Positions 29,201-36,518 of a DNA stretch of 36,518 nt are shown one piece after another (the stretch's first letter is position 1; every line of letters begins with the position of its first letter). The translations under genes were made by a program, and so were the position numbers. This DNA comes from Pelagophyceae sp. CCMP2097 (lineage: Eukaryota > Sar > Pelagophyceae). The stretch spans positions 160,637 to 197,154 of the forward strand of contig MU657195.1 of the NCBI GenBank assembly GCA_026770575.1, written 5' to 3'. The notes under the pieces are model-generated. The model was not told the DNA's origin. It was given only the letters and a program-made list of their open reading frames with translations, and made no database searches.

Positions 29201-32200
29201 TCTTCGAGGCCGCCCCAAAGGGCCGCCTCGGGGGCCCGTTGCTTTGGCCTCGCAAGGGACCCTCATTTCGAAAACTTTTTTCGGGCCGCCGTCCAAGGGC
29301 CCCTCCTCCAATTTCGAAAAGGACCCTCCAAAAGCCCGTCTCCAAGGACCCTCTTCTCGGACCGCCTCGATGGGCACGCCATTCGCCCCGTGGCGCGTCA
29401 AGGTGGCCTTTTCAAAATGGCCGGTTTTCCAATTTCGCGTCGCGGGTCGAAACCGCCGCGCACGCCGCGTGCGCAGACCTGCAGAGGCGCGTCCAAGAGC
29501 GCAATCGCCATGCGTCGATTGGCAACCGAATCACCCCCGAAGCTTTCAAAGGATGCAAATTCAAAAGGCAAGAAACAGGCAAGAAACAGGCAAGAATCCC
29601 ACCGAGAATCCCACCAAGAATCAGACCGAGGCCAAAAACAAGGTGGAAAATCCCGCCGCCTCCCAAACGCACCTCGGGCAGGCGTCGCAGCACCACAGCT
29701 CGCCGCCGCCGCCGCAAATCAAACAAGAGTCCGTGTTGCCTAAGCGGAGGTGCGGGCGCCATGGCGCACAGGCGGAGCGGCAAGGGTTTACGCGTTCGGC
29801 TCGGGCGAAATGCAAAGGGCAAAAGCGGCGGGATCGGAGCGGCAAAAGCGGCAGAGTGGCGCACCCCCGCTCCCCTGCGGCGCCAGAGACGCACCGAGGA
29901 CGTCTTCGTCGTCGATGCCGTCGTCGACGACGGCGGATTTCTTCTTCTTCAACTTTCGACTGCGCGCCTCTTCGACCGGCTTTTTCTTCCTCTTCGAAAT
30001 GGACCGCTTCTTCGCGGCCCTTGACAAATGCTCCGACGAATCGGACTCGGAGTCTTCCAAGTAGTGCCTTGCGCCAATGATGCCATCCTGAGCGACGTCT
30101 ACGTATCGGCGCCGTACGACGGCGCCATCGTCGGAAACATCGTCGTCATCTCGGCCCTCGCAAAGCTCCGCAAACGACCGGCGCAAGTGGCCCAGCGTCA
30201 ACGCCTCGCCGCGCGCGTGGCGCCGCGCCAGGACGCGCCTCGTCTGTTCAGAAGAAGCCTCGTACTCTTCTACAAAGTCCGTGCCGTTGCCGGCCGTGAA
30301 AAAGTCCGTGCCGTTGCCGGCCGAGAGGCGAAGATTCAAAAAGTCCGTCAGCTGGTCGTCGACCTGCGTGGCAAGGCGTGAGGGCAAATGCCCATGCGCC
30401 ATTCCGCAAAGGGGCCGTCTTGAAAAGCGACGGGTGCCAAAAACAAACATTAGAGGTCCATCGAGCGACCTCTTCGCCGGGTTCGGGACAAAGGCCAGAC
30501 CCGCTCAAAGACGGCCAAGGCCAAAACGCGATAACCCGGCATGCGACAAGAAGCTTGCGAAAACGTCCCCGTGGCAAGGTCCATGCGACAACGTCCCGTG
30601 GCAAGGTCCCTGCGAAAAGGTCCCCGTGGCAAGGTCCCTGTGACAAGGTCCCCGTGGCAAGGTCCCCGTGGCAAGGTCCCTGCGACGAGAGCCCTGCGGC
30701 AAGGTCCCTGCGACGAGAGCCCCGTGACATGGTCCCTGCGACGAGAGCCCCCTGACAAGGTCCCTGTGACAAGAGCCCCCTGACAAGGCCCCTGTAAAAC
30801 AAGCCTGTGGCAAGAAAGCCGTGACGAGGTCCCCGTGGCAAGGATCCCCGAGACGAGGTCCCCGTGACATGAATCGTGTGACAACCTCGTGAGAAGAACC
30901 GTGTGGCAACAACTCTGTGACAAGGTTCCTCAAACAAGGTCCCTGCGACAAGGTCCCGGAGACTCGGACCTCGTGGCAAGGTCCCTGCCTCGAAGAAGCC
31001 CGTTGCGTTTTCCCGATGCCGCATCTCCTTTGTGATGTTCCGGGTTTTCCGCCTCGACGACGCCGTCGGGTCGCCGAGCATTCCACCTCGAGCATCGCGT
31101 CGCGGTCGAGTTTGAACTTGGTCGCCAAACGGCGCGCGAAGTCAAAGGCGGAGAGCGTGGAGGGGTCGCCGAGGTCGAACGGGACGTCGCACCTGAATCT
31201 TGGTTCTTGCGCAAGCACAAGCCGTCGTACATCGCAAGCACAAGCCGTCGTACATCGCAAGCACAAGCCGTCGTACATCGCAAGCACAAGCCGTCGTACA
31301 TCGCAAGCACAAGCCGTCGTACATCGCAAGCACAAGCCCTGTGAGTGCGGTTTCGGGCGAGGGCCGTCTCGAAGAGGGGGTCGATGGAGTGCGCTCTGGA
31401 AAGGCGGGTGGCGCCTCTGAAAAGGCCAAGAAAAGGTGTTTTTCCGCCGAGGGCTCGATGGTCTTGGCAGGGAGAGGCCTCTGGCGACGATCTGAAAGCT
31501 TCAAGGGCCCTTGAGGGAGGGTCCAAGAGCCTCTGGCCGAGCTTTCTGGCGGAGAAGGGGCCTCTGGCGGAGAGGGGCCTCAAGGGGCCAAGAAGGGATC
31601 TCTCTTCGAGGGATCGGGCTCTCATCTCGAGGACCCTCGAGGGACGCATTTTCTCGGGATTCCGAGAGGCCCCTGCAGGCGAAGAACTCTGGCATCGAGA
31701 GGCCTCGAGGTCCCTCGAGTCGACGAGGGGCTTCTCGGGCCCTCTGGAAGAGAGGACCCTGGTCATGAGGTAGGGAGGAGCCTCTGGCCTCGAGGGGTCT
31801 CTCTCTTCTCCGTCTCTTCTCTCGAGGGGCGGATTTTCGAGAGGCCCTGCGAATCGAGGGACCTCTGGCATCGAGTTGCCTTCTCGGGGCCTCTGGCCGT
31901 GGAGAGCCCCAAAGGCCCTTCTCGGGGTCCATCGAGGGGCCGTCGATGGTCGCCGTGGAGAGCCCCATGGAGCAAGGACCTCGAGTGCAAAGGGCGCGAG
32001 AAGGGACCTCTTTTGGCTCTTGAGGGCGTCTGGTCTGCAGGGTTTGGGGTCCTCGATGGACTTATGGAGTCGACGTCTTCATAATGTCGTGTCATGTCAT
32101 GTCATAAAAATCACAGTCTTTGGCCAAAGAGGGGCCCGGGAGGTCTCTTTGGGCCCTTCTCGGGGCCTCAGCAAGTTTCGAGGGGCCTCGACGAGCCTCT

Positions 32201-35066
32201 GCAAGTTTCGAGGGAGTTTCGAGGCTTTGACGAGGGAGTTTCGAGGCATTGAAGTGTCGGGGTCTCTCGGTTCTTCTCGGGGCCTCTCGAGGAACGGGAG
32301 CCGGCCCCTGGCGAATTCGGCCGTCCGAACAACTCGGATATCGGGGCCGTCTCCCGCTGAAACGGCACGGTGGTTCCCAGACGCGGCGGCCGACGAGACG
32401 CGCGTCTCTTCGTCGGCGTCGTCCGCACGCGCACCCGAGACCGCAAAGTCGACGCGCACGAGGCAGACGTCCTCCTCGCCGCGGCCGTCGCCGCACCAAG
32501 ACGCCCAGCGACCGGCGGCCGCTTTCGCGCGGCGGCGGTGCTGCACGGCTGAAACTTCGACTTGCGGCGCGGGGCCCAGCCTACGACGATACAGCGCGCT
32601 GCAGGTTGTACACGCGTCATCTCTCCTCCATGGACGTTGAGAGTGGTCGAATACGACACGAATTCGCGGGAATCGCCACGCCGGTCTGAACGCGTGGCAA
32701 ACGTGGTCCGCGTCCGCCATGGCGTCCACCACCCCCCCAAACACGTCGACGCAGAACCGCCGCGGCGCCAAAACGACGGACCATTGCTGGACCTCGCGCG
32801 AAGAGGTAATCACCGGCCGCACTTCTGATCTTCGCTGAGGCCTAGGCGCGAGGCGTGAGGCGCGCGGCGTCGAGGCGCGAGGCGCCAGTGCGCAAAACAA
32901 AGGCCTCTCGAGCCTTGCCAGGCCTGCCAAGACTGCATCGACAAAAGGCCTCGAGTCTTGCGCAGGGCCAAGAAGCTTGGCTCGAGGACACCGCTGCCGT
33001 CCAAGCCCGGTGCCAAGCGGCAAAGCGGCACAACAACGGCCCCCCGCCGCTCCCAGGAGCAGGGGGTCCGCCCTTCAACCCGCGGGTCGGGTTTGCCGGT
33101 GCGTTTTGGCCGACGCCTCTTTGAGCGGGTCAAAACCCCAACCCGACCTCTCCAAGACGGGTCGTTTGACAAACCCGCGAGGGTGCGGCACAAATTGAGC
33201 AACCCGACGTCTCATACACCCTTCCTGCCCGCTTCGTCCTCCGCTCGATCAACACCCCCCGCGGCAAGACGGACGCGGCCGGGGTACGCGCGCGCCGCGT
33301 TGGCGTCTTGCGCCTCTTCGTCGGGCTGCGTACGTCGCAGCGGGCCTTTGCCTGCGCCCTTTGAAGCAGACTTGGCCGCACCTGCACTCTTCCCAGAACT
33401 CTTCGGGGGCACTTTATCGGCCTTTGCGGCGGGTGTGGTCGCTTGGCCGTTTGCGGCGCTTGCGAGGGCGTTTGCCAAGGCGATAGCCTTGTCCGCCGCG
33501 GCTTTTTCGGCAGCGGCGGCGGCGAGGACGGCGCGGTCGGCGAAGTCGCAACCCGCCAGCTGCGCAAGCCGCCGAAGGTGCTGGACTGTGTGCGGCTTGC
33601 GAGCCTGCAGAGGACGGAATCAAATCCGGACTGTGTCTTCGCCCTCTCGAGCCCCAAGGCCCTCTCTCCGGACCGACTCGAGGCCGGAAAATGTTCGAGC
33701 GTCTCGGCCCGAGGCCGTCCCGAGAAAGTGTTTCCAGAACCGCCTCAAACAACCCGTTTCGAGAACCCTTTTCGAGAACATCTCAAGACTGGCTCTTGGG
33801 CCGCCTCTTCGGGCCGTCTTCAGGGCCGCCTCCGGGATTGCCAAAAGGGCCGCTTCGAGGCCCTCCAGACGCCCTCTGGAAGACGATCCAGAGGGCCATC
33901 CAGGCCGTCTGAAAGGACCGTCGAAACGGCCATGTAGAGGGCCGCCTTCTCGGGCCGTCTTCAGGGCCGTCTTGAGACCGTCTCGAGGCCGTCTCGAGGA
34001 CCCTCTCGAGGACGGTCTCGGTGCCGTCTCGGTGCCGTCGTAAGGACCCCCCGCCTCGGGGCCGTCGTCAAGCCGGACCCTTTCTAGACGGGGCTCGACG
34101 TCGGGGTGGCGTGGACGCCATGGCATCCGTCTCTGGGAGTCGGGACCGACTCTGGGAGTCGGGAGTCGGGACCGACTCCGGGACCGTCGCCGGACCGAAT
34201 ATGGCCCGCCTCCGGGTCTTGCCACACAGCGCCTTGCCGCAGCAACCCCGTGGGGGCTTCCCTTGCCCCGTGGGACATTTTAACGACGTTCTGCAGAAAG
34301 CCCGCCCTCGCCTCAAAAGAGGCCCTTGACGGACGCCGCCCGCCACGGATTCAAACGTCCCGCTATGGGCCTTGACCGAGTGCAGCAGCGCCTTGTACCG
34401 CAGCGCTAGATGCCCGGAAGCGTCGCAGGACAAAGGGCCCCGCAAAGGTGCCCGAAGACGCAAAGCCACGTACCGCGGTCTTCCTCCGTAGTCTGCCATC
34501 GGTGTCTTGAAAGGCCATTCTTCACCTCGCAAAGAGCGCACTCCACCCAGACCGAGTCGCCTCTGCGGATGGCGACGAACTGCTGCAGTTGACGGCCGTC
34601 CGTTGTTTTGAAAACGTTGCGCACAGGCGCGCCAACGGTATTGCGCGCGCCGACCCTAAATAAAAGTTGGCAAGGGCGGTTGTGGGGGGGGGGCTTACTT
34701 GGAGTCGACGACGGTTTGCAGATGAAGTGCCTCGGCGTCCAACCTTGCCGCTTCGGCGTCCAACCTTGCCGCTTCGGCGTCCAACCTTGCCGCTTCGGCG
34801 ACGAGCCGCGGCCCTTCGGCGACCGCGGCGGCGGACCCCGCGGCGGCGGACCCCGCGACGGCGGACTCCGCTGCGGGCGCCGGCGGCCACGCCGGCGACG
34901 CAAAGGGCGGGGGGGGCGGCGCGAAGTGAAGCGGAGACAGTGGCGACTGCATCAGCGGCGGCTGAAACAGTGGCGGCTGCTGAAGGGGGGGTTCTTGCCA
35001 CGCCTGCGGCGCCAGCTGCGGCGGCGCCTGCGGCGGCGAGGCGGGCAGCCAGGGCCCGTCGGCCAT
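26242..35066 (-). CDS. SNF5-like / PHD finger / bromodomain chromatin protein, 14 exons
   Basis: Minus-strand exons: 35066-34699, 34655-34474, 34405-34335, 34290-34228, 33604-33220, 32824-32383, 31192-31087, 30363-29865, 29739-29673, 29478-29454, 28154-27918, 27727-27704, 26622-26563, 26478-26242. Phases match at all 13 junctions and the sum is 2766 nt, 921 residues. Introns are GT-AG except the last (26479-26562), which needs a GC donor. Residues 1-60 are Pro/Gln-rich, then L-D-A-E-A-A-R repeats. About 470-555 resembles an SNF5 (SMARCB1-type) repeat: V-C-L-V-R-V-D-F, then D-L-G-D-P-S-T-L-S-A-F-D-F-A-R-R-L. About 570-700 is acidic, then Lys-rich. 711-759 is a PHD finger: C-L-I-C, C-C-D-A-C, H-A-A-C, W-V-C-A-L-C. 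785-885 is a bromodomain: E-L-P-G-Y, G-K-P-M-D-L-A-T-L, then W-F-N-C-T-L-Y-N with the acetyl-lysine-binding asparagine. PHD and bromodomains read histone marks; SNF5 is a SWI/SNF core subunit. A nuclear chromatin-remodelling role is inferred. Exons 2-5 are supported by phase and natural text only. Confidence 0.8.
26623..27703. repeat. Intron-filling repeats, GGGCCGTCTCCGG family
   Basis: The intron between the two bromodomain exons at 27704 and 26622 is filled with degenerate CGGGGCCGTCTC units. It includes a clean 11-bp array of GGGGCCGTTTC at about 27297-27375. No coding sequence is supported inside it. Confidence 0.8.
28155..29453. repeat. Intron-filling repeats, AGGGGCCGTCTTCGAG family
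   Basis: The intron that splits the PHD finger (between exons 29478-29454 and 28154-27918) is filled, especially at 28380-29400, with degenerate units such as GGGCCGTCTCGAAGGGACC. Open frames of up to about 380 codons on the plus strand are repeat artefacts. Confidence 0.75.
30545..31010. repeat. Intronic minisatellite, CAAGGTCCC(T/C)GTGG family
   Basis: Dense copies of CAAGGTCCCCGTGG and related units fill the intron between exons 31192-31087 and 30363-29865. It is the same family as the intergenic array at 25050-26060. Confidence 0.85.
31211..31338 (+). repeat. 23-bp tandem repeat, 5.6 copies
   Basis: GCAAGCACAAGCCGTCGTAC plus ATC repeats exactly five times (31211-31325) with a 13-bp partial sixth copy. 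It lies in the intron just upstream of exon 31192-31087, 18 bp from the acceptor. There are no spacers, so it is not a CRISPR array. Confidence 0.95.
31360..32320. repeat. Intron-filling repeats, CTCGAGGGGCCTCTGG family
   Basis: Degenerate purine-rich units such as GAGAGGGGCCTC and CTCGAGGGACCTCTGG occupy the intron between exons 32824-32383 and 31192-31087. No coding sequence is supported. Confidence 0.8.
33640..34190. repeat. Intron-filling repeats, GGGCCGTCTTCAGGGCCG family
   Basis: The intron between exons 34290-34228 and 33604-33220 contains GGGCCGTCTTCAGGGCCGTC and TCTCGAGGCCGTCTCGAGGA units plus GGGAGTCGGGACCGACTCTG repeats (34130-34190). Confidence 0.75.
34733..34802 (-). repeat. 21-bp tandem repeat in coding sequence, three copies
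   Basis: GGCGTCCAACCTTGCCGCTTC (plus strand) repeats three times in exon 1 of the bromodomain gene and encodes L-D-A-E-A-A-R three times, a short helical, heptad-length segment. Confidence 0.9.
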
Positions 35067-35254
35067 CTTCGAAGGCGGGTCGAAGGGCGAGACACGCCGC
35101 GCTTGTATATCGGGCTCCAACTCGGTGTCGCTAAAATTACGCGACGCCGGCTTGCCAGTGCGCACCTTCCTTAAATGCAGAATCACTACAAGGGGGAAAG
35201 TATATTCACTTGCCATGTGACGGCGCGTGTACAGGACGAGCAGCCAAATCACTA
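35067..35254. other. Short intergenic region with a duplicated transposon-end motif
   Basis: Upstream region of the bromodomain gene. AATCACTACAAGGGGG occurs at 35181-35196 and again at the true transposon end (35248-35263), 67 bp apart and in the same orientation. Confidence 0.7.
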
Positions 35255-36518
35255 CAAGGGGGGGTCAACATGAAACTGCCGCTCATTTTCTCACCTCCAC
35301 AGGACGTTTGGTGAGACTTGGAGTGGCTTGACATGTCCGGGGGGTCCCAAAGTGCCGGGCTGGACGCTGAACTCTCCCGTTTTACGCGTACCCTACGCGC
35401 AATCTCGATTTGGGGGTCGCCAAAAGCTGGTTTGAGGTGGTTCTCCATTGTCATCGTCTGAGTTCAGCCTCGCTGCCGCTTCGCTGGGGCCGGCTGTAGG
35501 CCCTGGCCACACCAGAGCCCGACCTAGTGCCCTGTGGAGGTGAGAAATAAGGCCCAAAATTTAGGCTATGGGCTCCATTTCTCAAGTTATGGGCTCCTTT
35601 AAATTCAAAAACTTGGCTGACATTTTGCCCTGGGAACTCTGAGGGCCCACCACGAGCTGTTGACGACGTCTGCGACGATGTCGGGGCCAGGGAACCGGCA
35701 CTACCTGGCACGTGTCGCCACGGCCACCGATTTCAGCGGCGCGGACGCTGTATACCGCGAGATTGACTCGAAAGGCTGGGCGAGGACCTCGCGCTGGAGG
35801 GCCGCGAAAATGACCGGGTCGAACGCCGGCACGTGGGGACTGCGGTTCCTGATGCGGCTACGGCGTGGGGACACGAGGGGCACGCTCACATGGGCGTCGA
35901 AGGCGAGCGGCGCCAAGTTCGACACGGAGGACGAGGCGACGGCTGCGATCGTCGACTGGTGGACTCTGGAGGAGCTGGCTCAACGAGGCAAAAGGGCTGA
36001 AGCACTACCTTTGGGAGCGTGGCTTTTGGAACCCCTCCGGCACGCAGACGCTCGACGGCACGCTGGACGAAACCGGCGCGATGACGGGCTGGAAGACGAA
36101 GCGTGCGGACGGCGTCGAAATTTTTATCTCTTCGTCGCTGCGCGAGGTCGCCGCCTCTCTCTACGACTTCGAGAACGAGATCACGCAGCTGCAGCAGCTC
36201 GTCTACGACCTGGGCCACCAGATGGACAAGACGCCGAAGTGCCACCCGGAAATCGCGGGCGAGGGCATCGAGCTGGTGTGGGGCAAGTCTGCTTGGGACT
36301 TCCGCCACAACAGCAACTCGGGCTCGATGAAGGACCTGAAGCGCAACGCGCTGAAGTCGCAGAGGCCGGAGATCCTCCCTATGCAGCGCCTGCGACGCTT
36401 CGAGCGGATGGTGTGGCGGTACAAGATGGTCTACCGGGCTTTCGCCGCGGGCGGCGCCAACGCCATCGAGCACCGCGAGATCGAGCGCCTCCAGTGCACG
36501 ATGAAGAAGCACCGCGGC
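35255..36518 (+). mobile_element. Second copy of the gene-bearing TA|CAAGGGGGG transposon (truncated by window)
   Basis: Starts CAAGGGGGGGTCAACATGAA after TA (35253-35254) and then matches the reverse complement of 18819 down to about 17540 almost throughout. Only scattered substitutions and one 3-nt indel were seen. It is 189 bp upstream of the ATG of the bromodomain gene. Its other end is outside the window. Confidence 0.85.
35678..36518 (+). CDS. Transposon-borne unknown protein with a +1 frameshift (copy B, 3' end outside window)
   Basis: ATG at 35678 opens the same protein as at 18399. Differences include K to T near residue 14, A to T before the A-A-I-V-D-W-W stretch, and M to K in the L-K-H-Y-L-W-E-R segment. 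The frame switch after D-W-W-T (near 35960) is at the same position as in copy A, and the +1 frame then stays open to the window edge. Because the two copies differ elsewhere but share this switch, it pre-dates their separation. No domain is recognised. Confidence 0.6.
   Translation, partial: MSGPGNRHYLARVATATDFSGADAVYREIDSKGWARTSRWRAAKMTGSNAGTWGLRFLMRLRRGDTRGTLTWASKASGAKFDTEDEATAAIVDWWTLEELAQRGKRAEALPLGAWLLEPLRHADARRHAGRNRRDDGLEDEACGRRRNFYLFVAARGRRLSLRLRERDHAAAAARLRPGPPDGQDAEVPPGNRGRGHRAGVGQVCLGLPPQQQLGLDEGPEAQRAEVAEAGDPPYAAPATLRADGVAVQDGLPGFRRGRRQRHRAPRDRAPPVHDEEAPR

Noticed and set aside
31211..31338. CRISPR array
   Set aside because: The 23-bp units are head-to-tail with no spacers, and the host is a eukaryote.
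25379..31340. Many 80-380 codon frames on both strands
   Set aside because: They come from minisatellite units (for example S-Q-G-P-C-H-G-D-L repeats) inside introns and intergenic DNA.

Overview
The window looks like nuclear DNA from a GC-rich, intron-bearing protist. Short GT-AG introns (about 40-160 nt), GC-rich third codon positions, a protein joining DUF285/BspA-like repeats to a polycystin-type receptor, and a MYND/RING-like/Sel1 protein fit a stramenopile microalga such as the pelagophyte Aureococcus. The organism is inference from style and gene families, not from a marker gene. One assembly gap (490 N) lies at 23526-24015.

Layout. 1-7711 (+): 3' part of a giant cell-surface gene with NATLP tandem repeats, DUF285 repeats, Calx-beta-like strands, a REJ region, a GPS motif and about five membrane helices. 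8174-9063 (+): a five-exon DCC-family (DUF393) protein. 9255-9862 (-): the C-terminal part of an acetylglutamate kinase that keeps two introns but is frameshifted, so a gene relic. 10317-11711: two foldback elements with terminal inverted repeats. 11763-12662 (-): an unknown gene interrupted by one in-frame stop. 12663-15297: mostly non-coding. 15298-19959: a nest of transposable elements, most flanked by TA and starting with CA(A/T/G)GGGG or similar, one of which carries a 300-codon gene (17496-18399, -). 20068-21096 (+): the MYND/RING-like/Sel1 gene. 21281-24935 (-): a lysine/arginine-rich nuclear-type repeat protein that spans the gap. 26242-35066 (-): a 14-exon gene whose exon phases all close and that encodes a 921-residue protein with an SNF5-like segment, a PHD finger and a bromodomain; its long introns are packed with minisatellites. 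35255-36518 (+): a second copy of the 17.5-18.8 kb transposon, cut by the window end.

The strongest candidates for something undescribed are (i) the SNF5-like/PHD/bromodomain protein with minisatellite-filled introns and 24-25 nt microexons, and (ii) the TA-flanked transposon family whose encoded protein I do not recognise and which carries the same +1 frameshift in both copies. Gene models were built by hand from open frames, splice-site dinucleotides and phase matching; none has been tested against transcripts or databases.
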